The notes under the pieces were generated by a model. It searched no databases. It saw only the letters and a list, made by a program, of their open reading frames with translations, and was not told the DNA's origin. Of a stretch of 64,000 nucleotides of DNA, positions 32,873 through 41,572 are shown piece after piece (the first letter of the stretch is position 1; each line of letters begins with the position of its first letter). Location: contig JAMPXH010000004.1 of NCBI GenBank assembly GCA_023701285.1, positions 1 to 64,000 of the forward strand, written 5' to 3'. The position numbers and the translations under genes were made by a program. The stretch comes from Candidatus Didemnitutus sp. (lineage in GTDB: Bacteria > Verrucomicrobiota > Verrucomicrobiia > Opitutales > Opitutaceae).

Positions 32873-35470
32873 TCAGCGATACAGTGGCACGAGATCCTCG
32901 TTGCGCACCCAGCCGGTCTGGCCGCCGCGGAACGCGAGGCGGCTCCACCCAAGCGCGAACGTGCGGTCGACGACGGCCAGCGAGCCGGCGGAGAGCGCGG
33001 AGACTTTCTGCGTGTTGGCGTCGGTGGGCAGCGAGCGGAGCGTGGAGGCGCGCCAGACCATGACGGCGTTGGCGTCCGCCAGCTGCCCGTAGGTGTGCAG
33101 GCTGAGCGTGGCGGCGCCGGCGGCGACGATCGCGACGATGACGCAGGCCAGCGCCGTGGGTTTGGCCCAGGAGCCGATGCGGCCGTAGCCGCGGACGAGC
33201 AGCAGCGCGGCGGCGCCGCCGAGCAGGAGCGCGCAGGCGACGAGCACGAGTTGCCATTCGCCGGGGGAGGCGGCGCGGGCGATGCCGTGGCGGCCTTGGC
33301 CGCGGGAGAATTCCACCAACTCGGCCGGGGCGAGACCGGAGCGTTGCAGGCCGAGCGCGAGGTCCCAGCGCGTGACGTCGCTGCGCGGGTGCAGCAGGAA
33401 CGCGGAGGCCCAGTGCCCGGTCGCTTCGGCCCAGCGATCCTGCTGGGCGAGCGCGAGACCGAGATTGTGGCGCGCGGCCCAGTCGTCCGGCGTGGCCTTC
33501 ACTTCCGCGCGCCAGCCCTTTTCCGCCGCGGTGTGATCGCCGCGGTTGTAGATTTGCTGTGGTGTCTCGGCGCCGCGGGCGGAGAGCGGAAGCAGGCAGA
33601 ACGCGAGCAGCATCAACGCCGCCGTGGCCGTGCGGCGAACGGAGGCAGCAGTGGGGAACAGATGGGCCCGCGCGAACAGTGCCGTGACGCGCCAGCCGGG
33701 CACCTGGACCGCTTGCAACGCGCCCTCGGCGCGGAGGAGCCAGTCGGCGGGCAGCGCGACTTCGCGGCCGTGCTGCACGCGATCGGCTTCCTGCCAGAGC
33801 GTCTGCCAAGCCGAGGCGGCGCCGGGCTGGCGGCGGTTGACCGCGGCGTGGACGAGAGCGGCGCCCGGCGCGGCGTGCGGCACTTCCCAAAGCCCGGCGG
33901 TGTGCTGCTGCCAGGCGCGCAAGTGGAGCGAGGTCTCGCGCGGCGAGGAGGCGGATTTCCGCAGGGCGGTGAGCGTCTCCACCAAGGCGGCGCGCGCGGC
34001 GCGGCGGCGGCGCTCCGGATCAAGCGCGCGGGAGCGGAGTGCGGCGAGCGTGAGCCACGCGAGCAGCGGCACGGCGGTCGCGAGACCGATGCAGGTCCAC
34101 ACCAGCGCGCCCAGCGACCGGGGCGTGAAGCCGCTTTGGCCCGACGGCAGCGGATCGCGCGGCAGATTTTCCGGCGGCACCGGGGCGACGGCTTCGCGGG
34201 CGATGGGCAACGGCGCGGCGGTGGCGGGAGCGCCGGGCGTGAGCGAGAATTGCACGGGGCCGCCGGACGCGACGGCCGGGGCGGGAGCGGCGGTGCCGGC
34301 GCCGACCTCGAGCGTGACGGGCTCGGTGGACAGCGTGCGGTAACTGCCGGCGGCGGGATCGAAGTAGGTGAACTTGACGGGGCCGAGCGTGTAGCGGCCG
34401 GCCTTGTTGGGGACGAGCACGACGTCCTCGCCGAGCGTGCCCTCGAAGAGCGCGTTGTCCTTCATGGTGCGCTTGGACTTCGGCTGCACGACGGAGAAAT
34501 CGGCCGAGACCTCGCGCTCGGGCAGGCCGGCGATGTCGGGCCAGTTGCCGGTGCCGGCGAGTTCGAGCGTCCAGGTGACGGGCTCGCCGACGGTCGGGGT
34601 GGTGGGCACGACTTTGGACGTGAGCTTGAACGAGCCGACGGCGCCGGTGAAACCGACCGGCGCGGCGGGGAGCGCGCGGATGGTGAGTTCCAGCGGCTCG
34701 GTGGTGAGCATGCGTTGCTCGACGGCTGGAGTGGTGAACAGGCCGAAGCCCTGCGTGCCGACCTGGAGGTTGACGACCTGCTGCGCGCCGTTGAGGCGCA
34801 GCGCGCCGGCGTCCTTCGCGTAGGCGCGGGTCGCCTGCGTGGCGACGAGCCGGCGCTCGCCGCGCACCATGGTTTCGCCGGCCTCGGGCTTCGACCACTC
34901 CTCGGCGACGAGCGGGGCGGGTTGCCATTGCACGAGCGTGGCGGGGGAGTGGAAGTAGCGCGTGAGCACGCTCAGCGTGTAGGTGACGGGGAAGACTTCA
35001 CCGGCCCAGTAAGTCTTCTTCGGCGTGGCGAGCGTGACCGTGGAGATGTCGGCCACGGCGAGGCCGCTGTTGCCGACGGTGGCTTCGCCGACGGTGAAAT
35101 TGGCGGCGGGCACGCGCACGTCGCCCTTGTCGGTCTTCACGGTGAAGGCCGGGATGGTGATACGGCCGATCCGATATGGCCGGATGCCGAATCGTAGGGT
35201 GAGTTCGCTGTAGGTCCTAAGTTTGCCGTTCTCAGATGAGGCTACCCAATTGACCTCTGTGGATGGGCTGGATAAATTCGCGCCATCTACGGGAGGCATC
35301 TCAAGCATTTGAATGTCGGGCTCGCAGTCTTCAAAACGAAGTCTGATTTCACCGACTTTATTTAGACTAAGCTGAGTGACATCACCCCAATATATTTTTT
35401 GCGCTGATGCCTGTGGTAGATACACTAAAGCATTGAACCAGATTATGATGCTATAGATTATTCGGGTCAT
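32873..35470 (-). CDS. batD: BatD-like protein with TPR and SH3-like C-terminus
   Basis: Protein of 865 aa. The signal peptide IIYSIIIWFNALVYLPQASA is followed by beta-rich BatD (oxygen tolerance) repeats up to about 450, including VGEPVTWTLELAGTGNWPDI, a TM helix at about 500 (LVWTCIGLATAVPLLAWLT), a helical region, a second hydrophobic segment, TPR-like helices (IYNRGDHTAAEKGWR) corresponding to BatE, two TM helices and a final SH3-like domain (GGQTGWVRNEDLVPLY). It is the last gene of the Bat operon. The first 90 codons are AT-rich, unlike the rest of the gene. Confidence 0.85.
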   Translation of the reverse strand: MTRIIYSIIIWFNALVYLPQASAQKIYWGDVTQLSLNKVGEIRLRFEDCEPDIQMLEMPPVDGANLSSPSTEVNWVASSENGKLRTYSELTLRFGIRPYRIGRITIPAFTVKTDKGDVRVPAANFTVGEATVGNSGLAVADISTVTLATPKKTYWAGEVFPVTYTLSVLTRYFHSPATLVQWQPAPLVAEEWSKPEAGETMVRGERRLVATQATRAYAKDAGALRLNGAQQVVNLQVGTQGFGLFTTPAVEQRMLTTEPLELTIRALPAAPVGFTGAVGSFKLTSKVVPTTPTVGEPVTWTLELAGTGNWPDIAGLPEREVSADFSVVQPKSKRTMKDNALFEGTLGEDVVLVPNKAGRYTLGPVKFTYFDPAAGSYRTLSTEPVTLEVGAGTAAPAPAVASGGPVQFSLTPGAPATAAPLPIAREAVAPVPPENLPRDPLPSGQSGFTPRSLGALVWTCIGLATAVPLLAWLTLAALRSRALDPERRRRAARAALVETLTALRKSASSPRETSLHLRAWQQHTAGLWEVPHAAPGAALVHAAVNRRQPGAASAWQTLWQEADRVQHGREVALPADWLLRAEGALQAVQVPGWRVTALFARAHLFPTAASVRRTATAALMLLAFCLLPLSARGAETPQQIYNRGDHTAAEKGWRAEVKATPDDWAARHNLGLALAQQDRWAEATGHWASAFLLHPRSDVTRWDLALGLQRSGLAPAELVEFSRGQGRHGIARAASPGEWQLVLVACALLLGGAAALLLVRGYGRIGSWAKPTALACVIVAIVAAGAATLSLHTYGQLADANAVMVWRASTLRSLPTDANTQKVSALSAGSLAVVDRTFALGWSRLAFRGGQTGWVRNEDLVPLYR

Positions 35471-35484
35471 TCCTGTGAAAGATT

Positions 35485-35511
35485 GAGAAGCTGCCGATGA
35501 GGCAGCTTCTC
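35485..35511 (-). terminator. Hairpin between orphan gene and batD
   Basis: Perfect 11-bp stem GAGAAGCTGCC/GGCAGCTTCTC with a 5-nt loop, 24 nt past the stop of the acidic orphan gene and 15 nt before the batD start. Only a weak T-rich tail follows on the minus strand, so it may attenuate rather than stop transcription into batD. Confidence 0.55.
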
Positions 35512-35534
35512 GGATCTCCAATCTTAATTGATAA

Positions 35535-36029
35535 TCATTCCTCTTCTTCGCCTTCCTCTTCCTCGCCGTAGACGTAAGAGAGGAGCTCATCAAATTCATC
35601 ATCGGTCAACGAGCATAGCGTGGCCCAATCATTGTCCGTGATTAAGTTTTCACTGAGGTATTCTGGGAATTCGTAAATAAAACCTACAAGATCGTCTCGT
35701 TCATCAAAAAAGCTATCTGCTATGGCGCATATTTCATCGAACCATAAGTCACGGAGTTCGCTCGGAGGGATTTCATTATCTTGGCTCCAAGCATTGGCGC
35801 TGAGTGAATCTCCGTCCCAGTATCCTTCAAATTGCATGATGAAGGTGCTTGCCTCATTGAGTTGGTAAATCGATGCATTGAAATCATCGCCGTCGACATA
35901 GACGGAATACGTGCCGCGGAGTGCGCCATCGACGATGGTTGTTCCATGCCCTATCTGGAGCTGGCAAAAGGCTAGCGTTGTGATTGCGAGTTGAAGCAGC
36001 ATTAGTCCGAGCAGTTTCTTTAGTTTCAT
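35535..36029 (-). CDS. Orphan acidic exported protein in AT-rich segment
   Basis: Protein of 164 aa, no family recognised. The signal peptide is LLGLMLLQLAITTLAFC; the mature region is strongly acidic, with aromatic residues (DSFFDERDDLVGFIYEFPEYL) and a poly-Glu tail EEEEGEEEE. The gene and its flanks are far more AT-rich than all neighbours, which suggests recent acquisition, although it lies in line within the Bat operon between the batB-batC fusion and batD. Function unknown. Confidence 0.78.
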   Translation of the reverse strand: MKLKKLLGLMLLQLAITTLAFCQLQIGHGTTIVDGALRGTYSVYVDGDDFNASIYQLNEASTFIMQFEGYWDGDSLSANAWSQDNEIPPSELRDLWFDEICAIADSFFDERDDLVGFIYEFPEYLSENLITDNDWATLCSLTDDEFDELLSYVYGEEEEGEEEE

Positions 36030-36096
36030 GTTGATTTTGTGATGTGGCCCGTGTTCGGAGCCCATAATTAGGCTTCTTGCGAATTGGACAAGGGTG

Positions 36097-37890
36097 TTAC
36101 CAATTCTTTTCGGCCTGTCGGCGCTTTTGCTGCTGCCCTTGCATGAGCAACTGAAGTTTGGCGGGGGAATCCTGATTGCGGACCTGATCGAGCTTCTGCA
36201 GCGGCATGGCGAGCTCGGGGCTCGTCTCCTGCTCCGACTTGCGCTCCTTCTGGCCGCCGACCTTCTGGGTCTGGGGGCGGGGCGGCGGGGGCTCGTCCTT
36301 CGGCTCGCCGTCCTGCGGCGGCTGCTGCTCGGATTTCTGGTCCTGCGAAGATTGCTGCTGGTCCTGCTGGGATTGGTCCTGTTGCTGGTCCTGCCGGTCC
36401 TGCTTCTGCTCGTCCTGCTTTTGCTGCTGGTCCTGTTGCTGCTGCTTGTCGTCCTGCGGCGGCGGCTCCGGCTTTTCGCGGAGGGCTTCGAGTTCCTGGC
36501 GCAGGCGCGGCCAGTTGGCGGCCTTGGCGTCGGCCTGTTCGCCGGCGTCGACGGCGGTGAGCGCGTCGCGGATGACGCCTTCGGGGGCGGGTTGCTGCGC
36601 GGTCTTGAGGCGCTGGCCGTAGGTGATGGTGGTCTGCGCGAGCTCGGCCAGTTGTTTGGGGCTGATCGTCGCCTGTTCGGCGAGCCGGGCGACGGTCGTG
36701 GTGAGCGGCTTCGACAGGGTGTCGTCGGGCGCGCTGGGCGCTGGCTGCGTCTGCGTTTGCGCAGTGGCGGAAGGCTGAATGCTGAACGCGGAAAGCCAGA
36801 AAAGGGCGGCGAGGGTGGCAGCGGTCTTGAGGCCTTGGGCATTCCGCATCCCGCGTTCCGCGTTCCGCATTTTTCCGCCCAGCGGCAAGGCCCGCTCGCG
36901 CGGCCGCACCGGGAACTCGGCCCAGAAGCTGACGAGCAACAGGAGCAAGGCGGGCGCGAGGAACCACTGGAAGCGCTCGATCTTGCGCGCGGTGTTCTTC
37001 TCGGAGAATTCGCCGGTGCGCCCGGCCTCGACCGTGCTGCGCAGCAGGGCGGGCAGGTCGATCCACGCGCTGGCGTCGGTGTAGGCGCCGCCGGTGGTCT
37101 GCGCGAGTTCCTGCAGCGTGGAGCTGTTGAGGCGCGAGAGCACGACGGCGCCGCGCTCGTCCTTGATCAGACCGCCGCTGCCGTCGGGGATGAAGGAGCC
37201 TTGCGCCGTGCCGATGCCGAGACCGATGACGCGGATGCCCTTGTTGCGGAGCGAAACCGACAGGTCCTTCCAACCTTCCTCCGTGCTCTCGCCGTCGCTC
37301 AGCACGATGAGGTAGCGGTCCGCCGCGGAGGTGCCGAAGGCTTCGATGGAGGTCTCGAGCATGGCCTTGTAGTTGGAGCCGCCCTCGGGAAGGTATTCCG
37401 GCTTCAGGGCCGGGAGGAACTCGCGGAGGATCTCGTAATCGGCGCTGAGCGGGCTCTGCAGGAACGAGGTGCCGGCGAACAGCACCAAGCCGACGCGCTC
37501 GCCTTTCAGGCGGTCGAGCAGCGAGGTGATGAGGAGCTTTGAGCGTTCGAGGCGGGAGGGCTTCACGTCCTCCGCCATCATCGAGCGCGAGAGATCGACC
37601 GCGATGAGCACCTCGCGCGACTGATCGAAGACCTGCTCCTCGACCACGCCCCATTGCGGGCGGGCCAGCGCGATGATGCCCAGCGCGAGGCCGAACCACA
37701 GCCACACGCGCGCGCGGGTGTCGGCCGTGCTGTGGCGGCTGCCAAGCGAGACGGCGAAGGCGCCGGCCCAGGCGCGTGCGACCTTGGGCAGGTGCGCCGA
37801 GGCGCCCGCGGCCCGGCGCGCGAGCTCCCAGGAAAACAGCAGGAGCAGCGGCGCGAGCAACCAGAGGAGATGCGGGGAATGGAAGCTCAT
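36097..37890 (-). CDS. batB: BatB VWA protein fused to a BatC-like Gln-rich region
   Basis: Protein of 597 aa. Residues 1-340 are BatB: two N-terminal TM helices, VWA domain with MIDAS DLSRSM and LSDGEST, and a TM helix near 320. The end resembles BatC: a hydrophobic signal-like segment (TAATLAALFWLSAFSI), a helical region, a long Gln/Asp/Lys-rich stretch and the closing LDQVRNQDSPAKLQLLMQG with KNW terminus. The two parts are joined by repeat-derived sequence (MRNAERGMRNA), suggesting two genes became one. The start overlaps the batA stop by 4 nt. Confidence 0.87.
   Translation of the reverse strand: MSFHSPHLLWLLAPLLLLFSWELARRAAGASAHLPKVARAWAGAFAVSLGSRHSTADTRARVWLWFGLALGIIALARPQWGVVEEQVFDQSREVLIAVDLSRSMMAEDVKPSRLERSKLLITSLLDRLKGERVGLVLFAGTSFLQSPLSADYEILREFLPALKPEYLPEGGSNYKAMLETSIEAFGTSAADRYLIVLSDGESTEEGWKDLSVSLRNKGIRVIGLGIGTAQGSFIPDGSGGLIKDERGAVVLSRLNSSTLQELAQTTGGAYTDASAWIDLPALLRSTVEAGRTGEFSEKNTARKIERFQWFLAPALLLLLVSFWAEFPVRPRERALPLGGKMRNAERGMRNAQGLKTAATLAALFWLSAFSIQPSATAQTQTQPAPSAPDDTLSKPLTTTVARLAEQATISPKQLAELAQTTITYGQRLKTAQQPAPEGVIRDALTAVDAGEQADAKAANWPRLRQELEALREKPEPPPQDDKQQQQDQQQKQDEQKQDRQDQQQDQSQQDQQQSSQDQKSEQQPPQDGEPKDEPPPPRPQTQKVGGQKERKSEQETSPELAMPLQKLDQVRNQDSPAKLQLLMQGQQQKRRQAEKNW
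36769..36870 (-). repeat. In-frame simple-repeat insertions in batB
   Basis: The segment 36839-36870 is built of GGAACGC/GGAATGC units (minus strand ATGCGGAACGCGGAACGCGG), and 36769-36797 holds a related CGTTCAGCATTCAGCC-type unit. Such strings recur as dispersed intergenic repeats in some bacteria; here they are translated, at the junction of the BatB and BatC-like parts. Confidence 0.6.
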
Positions 37891-39005
37891 GGTTTGACGG
37901 CCTTGGCCGGTCGGAAGGTCACGGCGTCCTCGCCGGGCCGGGTGGACGATGGTGCGTTCGATGCCGTCGACTGGTCGCGGCGGCGGGCGAAGGGCCATTG
38001 CGGGGGCACCGCGAGCAGGGCGCCGAGGAAGAGCAGCGCGGCACCGGGGCCGGCGAACCACGCGAACAGCTCCGTGGTGAGCAGGTAGGACTTGGCGGTG
38101 AACTCGATCTTCTGCGCGCGGTCGATGGCGGCGAAGGCCTTTTCCGTGGTGTCGTTGTCGAAGGCGCGGAAAAAGCGTCCGCCGGTGGCCTCGGCCATCG
38201 CGCGCAACTGGCCTTCGTCGAGATCGGAAATCGTGCGGCGCGTGCCGATGCGCCGGCCGCTGTCGTCGAACACCGGCATGGGCACCAAACCGTCGCGCCC
38301 GGCGCCGATGGTGTAGACGGGGATGCTGCGCGAGCGCGCGATCTCGGTCGCCTGCTCGGGCGTGAGCAGGCCGCGGTTGTTGGCGCCGTCGGTGAGGAGG
38401 ACGACGAAGGCGCCCTTGCGCTGGTTGCCCTCCTCGCGGCCGGCTTGCTCGAGGCGCGTGAGGGACACGCCGAGACCATCGCCGATGGCGGTGCCGTCCT
38501 CGATCATGCCGAGCTTGAGGCGCTCGACCTGCCGGGCCAGCCACGTGTGGTCGAAGGTCAGGGGCGCGAGCGTGTAGGCGCGGCCGGCGAACACGACCAT
38601 GCCGATGCGGTCGCTTTTGCGCTGGGTGATGAAGGCCTGGATGACGGGCTTGATGGCTTGGAGGCGGTTGATGCGTTCGCCGTTCCGCTCGTAATCCTCC
38701 GCGAGCATCGAGCCCGAGAGGTCGATCGCGAGGATCAGGTCGTAGCCCTGCTGTTTCACCTCGCGGCGGTCCTCCACGATCTGCGGACGGGCGAGCGCGA
38801 GGATGAGCAGCACCAAGCCCGCCAAGGCAAACGCCGCCGGCCAGCGCGAGGTTGGCAGAAGGGACGGACGGTGCCAGGCGCCGGCAAAGGGGACGATGAA
38901 TACCGGTGCGCCGCGACGTCCGCGCGCCCACACCAGCAGCGGCAACGCCAGCAGCGCGAGCAGCCAGAGCGGTGAGGCGAGGGTGTAATTGGTCAGCGCG
39001 GACAT
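37887..39005 (-). CDS. batA: BatA-type VWA membrane protein
   Basis: Protein of 372 aa. Two N-terminal TM helices (PLWLLALLALPLLVW, FALAGLVLLILALARPQI), a VWA domain with MIDAS DLSGSM, further contacts in GDGTAIGDGLG-like IEDGTAIGDGLG and LLTDGANNRG, and a C-terminal TM helix. BatA and BatB interact at the inner membrane in aerotolerance operons. It shares one nucleotide with the DUF58 gene upstream and four with batB downstream. Confidence 0.93.
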   Translation of the reverse strand: MSALTNYTLASPLWLLALLALPLLVWARGRRGAPVFIVPFAGAWHRPSLLPTSRWPAAFALAGLVLLILALARPQIVEDRREVKQQGYDLILAIDLSGSMLAEDYERNGERINRLQAIKPVIQAFITQRKSDRIGMVVFAGRAYTLAPLTFDHTWLARQVERLKLGMIEDGTAIGDGLGVSLTRLEQAGREEGNQRKGAFVVLLTDGANNRGLLTPEQATEIARSRSIPVYTIGAGRDGLVPMPVFDDSGRRIGTRRTISDLDEGQLRAMAEATGGRFFRAFDNDTTEKAFAAIDRAQKIEFTAKSYLLTTELFAWFAGPGAALLFLGALLAVPPQWPFARRRDQSTASNAPSSTRPGEDAVTFRPAKAVKP

Positions 39006-39934
39006 CAGCGGCGGTTGCCCGCGGCCATGCGGGCGTGGAAGAAGCGGACGAGCGCCTTGAGCCGATCCTCGTCGGTGCCAATGACGAGGCGGCTGAGCGG
39101 ATTCGGAAGGAGCGCGCGGAAGGCGTTGTCGCGCGTGGCGGTCCAGGCGGCGTGCGCGGCGCGTTGGGCGGCCGACGTGCCGTCGAGGTTGACGAGGCGG
39201 CCCGAGACCGGGTCGTAAACCGTGAAGAGGCGCTCGTGCGGCAGCTCGCGGTCCCAAGGGTCGTCGACGCGGAAGCCCATCGCCTGGTAACGACGCGAGA
39301 GCACACTCCAGCCTTCGGGCTCGGGGCGCGGGGCGAAATCGCCGAGCCAGATGAGGATGCTGTGGCGCGGGGCGGCGTGCGCGAGCATGCGCCACGGCAC
39401 GCACGAGACGGCCGGGTCGGCATCCGGCGCGGAGTCGAGCGCCGGGGCGGTCTTGCCGAGGAGTTGCGCGGCGAGATGGAGGATCTGGCCGCGTCCGCGC
39501 ACGGGTTCCTTCAACGTGTAGCCCTCGGGCGAGGCGTGGAGAAAGCCGACGCGGTCGCGGTTGACGGCGCCGAGGAGCATGACGAGCCCGGCGAGCTCGA
39601 GCAGCGCTTCGCGCTTGGAGAGCGCGCCGGAGCCGAATTGCAGGCTGGGGCTGTCCTCGAACACGAGGAGCACGGTGACTTCGCGCTCCTCGATGAATTT
39701 CTTGCGGTAGGGCTCGCCGAGGCGCGCGGTGACGTTCCAGTCGATGTCGCGGATGTCGTCGCCGTAGGTGTATTTGACGACTTGGTCGAACTCCATGCCG
39801 CGTCCGCGGAAGGCGGAGCGATACTCGCCGCTGAGCACGTTCTCGACCGCATGGCGCACCTTCCACTCCAGCTGGCGCAGGAGCGCGAGCTGCGAAGTGA
39901 CGATCGAGGTGTGCTGGGTGAGCGGGTTGGGCAT
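39005..39934 (-). CDS. DUF58 domain protein of the MoxR-Bat operon
   Basis: Protein of 309 aa. The DUF58 core is clear: GRGMEFDQVVKYTYGDDIRDIDWNVTAR and EEREVTVLLVFEDSPSLQFG. DUF58 proteins are regular partners of MoxR ATPases and carry a VWA-like fold without a full MIDAS. It lies 70 nt after moxR and touches batA by one nucleotide. Confidence 0.92.
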   Translation of the reverse strand: MPNPLTQHTSIVTSQLALLRQLEWKVRHAVENVLSGEYRSAFRGRGMEFDQVVKYTYGDDIRDIDWNVTARLGEPYRKKFIEEREVTVLLVFEDSPSLQFGSGALSKREALLELAGLVMLLGAVNRDRVGFLHASPEGYTLKEPVRGRGQILHLAAQLLGKTAPALDSAPDADPAVSCVPWRMLAHAAPRHSILIWLGDFAPRPEPEGWSVLSRRYQAMGFRVDDPWDRELPHERLFTVYDPVSGRLVNLDGTSAAQRAAHAAWTATRDNAFRALLPNPLSRLVIGTDEDRLKALVRFFHARMAAGNRR

Positions 39935-40004
39935 GGCAGCGGGGGCAGGGCGAACCGTCCCGGTGAGCCGCGGCTCGCAGAGACGATTGGCTCGGCCGCT
40001 GAGC

Positions 40005-40982
40005 TCAGACGTGGGCGGGCACGGGCGTGCGCTCGAGCACCTGATGGAGGATCTTGTCGGAGGTGAGTTCCTCGGCCTCGGCCTCGTAGGTGAGGCCGAC
40101 GCGGTGGCGGAGCGCGTCGTGGAAAATCTCCTGCACGAGCGCGGGCGACAGGTAATCCGAGCCGCGCAGCCAGGCGAGGGCGCGACCGGCTTGGAAGAGC
40201 GCGAGCGAGGCGCGGGGCGACGCGCCGAAGTTGAGCAGGCGCTTCGGCGTGTTGACCAGGCCCTCGGCTTGGGCGGCGAGATCGCGCGTGCCGCGCACGA
40301 GCGCGAGGATGTAGGCCTGCACGCCGGGCGAGACGTGGATGGCGTCGACGGCGGCGCGCAACTCGATGAGCTCCTCGCCGCTGGAGACCGGTTGCAGTTC
40401 CGGCGCGCGGGTGACCTGGCCCCACATCTCCATCATGCGCGCCTCCTCGGCGGCGGAGGGGTAGTCGACGATCAGCTTGAAGAGGAAACGGTCCGTCTGC
40501 GCCTCGGGCAGCGGGTAGGTGCCTTCCTGCTCGACCGGATTCTGCGTGGCCATGACGAAGAACGGGCGCGGCAGCTTGTGCGAGGTGCCGCCGATGGTGA
40601 CCTGACGCTCCTGCATGGCTTCGAGGAGGGCGGACTGGACCTTGGCCGGGGCGCGGTTGATTTCGTCGGCGAGGACGAGATTGGCGAAGATCGGACCCTT
40701 GTGGGTGGCGAAGGCGCCGTCCTTCGGCGAGAAGATCATCGTGCCGACGACGTCGCTCGGCAGGAGGTCGGGCGTGAACTGGATGCGCTCGAATTGCACG
40801 CCGAGGGCGGTGCCGAGCGACTTGACGAGGAGCGTCTTGGCGAGGCCGGGCATGCCCTCGAGCAGCACGTGGCCGTTGGCCAGCAGCGCCACGAGGAGGC
40901 GCTCGATGGTGACGTCCTGGCCGATGACGGCCTTGCCGATTTCAGCGCGAAGTTTTTGGGACCAAGCGGGGCCGTTAGTCAT
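40005..40982 (-). CDS. moxR: MoxR family AAA+ ATPase
   Basis: Protein of 325 aa. It has Walker A EGMPGLAKT, Walker B LVLADEINRAPAKVQSALLEAMQE and sensor 1 FVMATQNPVEQEGTYPLPEAQ, plus a C-terminal lid domain. MoxR ATPases act as chaperones that mature or activate VWA partner proteins; the partners here are the DUF58, BatA and BatB proteins encoded directly downstream. First gene of the operon. Confidence 0.95.
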   Translation of the reverse strand: MTNGPAWSQKLRAEIGKAVIGQDVTIERLLVALLANGHVLLEGMPGLAKTLLVKSLGTALGVQFERIQFTPDLLPSDVVGTMIFSPKDGAFATHKGPIFANLVLADEINRAPAKVQSALLEAMQERQVTIGGTSHKLPRPFFVMATQNPVEQEGTYPLPEAQTDRFLFKLIVDYPSAAEEARMMEMWGQVTRAPELQPVSSGEELIELRAAVDAIHVSPGVQAYILALVRGTRDLAAQAEGLVNTPKRLLNFGASPRASLALFQAGRALAWLRGSDYLSPALVQEIFHDALRHRVGLTYEAEAEELTSDKILHQVLERTPVPAHV

Positions 40983-41140
40983 AAGCGGGCAGTGAAAGGA
41001 GCGGTGCGGGGAGTGACAAGCGTTGAACCTTGAGCACGGTCTGCGCCGGGGGCAAACGGCGATTCCGGGCGGTGAATGGCGGGAACGGGCGACGGTTTGA
41101 CTCGGGGGAACGGGCAGGGTTTCGTGCGGCGAGGCAAAAC

Positions 41141-41551
41141 ATGGCTGATTTTCCCGACTTTCTTGAAGCGCCGCTGCGCGCGCGATTCGTCTCCCTCGGC
41201 GTGCGGCCGGAGGAGGTCGAGGAGCGTTTCGTGCGCGGGACGGGGGCGGGCGGCCAGAAGATCAACAAGACCTCGTCGACCGTCACGCTGCGGCACCGGC
41301 CCAGCGGGGTGGAGGTGCGCTGCCAGCGCGAGCGCTCGCAGGCGACCAACCGGTTGCTGGCGTGGCAGGAACTGGCGGACAAGCTCGAGTGGCGCCGCCT
41401 CAGCGCGGCGCAGGCCGTGCGCGACGAGAAGGAACTCGCCCGCCGGCAGACGCGCCAGAAATCGCGCGGCCAGAAGGCGCGCATGATCCGGACCAAGAAG
41501 CATCGCGCCAAGATCAAGGGCGCGCGGCGCGGCGGCGGGGACGGCTGGTGA
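41141..41551 (+). CDS. Release-factor-like GGQ protein
   Basis: Protein of 136 aa of the stand-alone RF-1/2 catalytic-domain group (ArfB/ICT1-like). The GGQ motif is in RGTGAGGQKINKTSSTV, followed by HRPSGVEVRCQRERSQ and a strongly basic tail (KKHRAKIKGARRGG). Such proteins hydrolyse peptidyl-tRNA on stalled ribosomes; the basic tail binds the empty mRNA channel. The exact subfamily is not certain. Start at MADFPDF. Confidence 0.87.
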   Translation: MADFPDFLEAPLRARFVSLGVRPEEVEERFVRGTGAGGQKINKTSSTVTLRHRPSGVEVRCQRERSQATNRLLAWQELADKLEWRRLSAAQAVRDEKELARRQTRQKSRGQKARMIRTKKHRAKIKGARRGGGDGW

Positions 41552-41572
41552 AACGGGTGTGCGGCCGGACGC

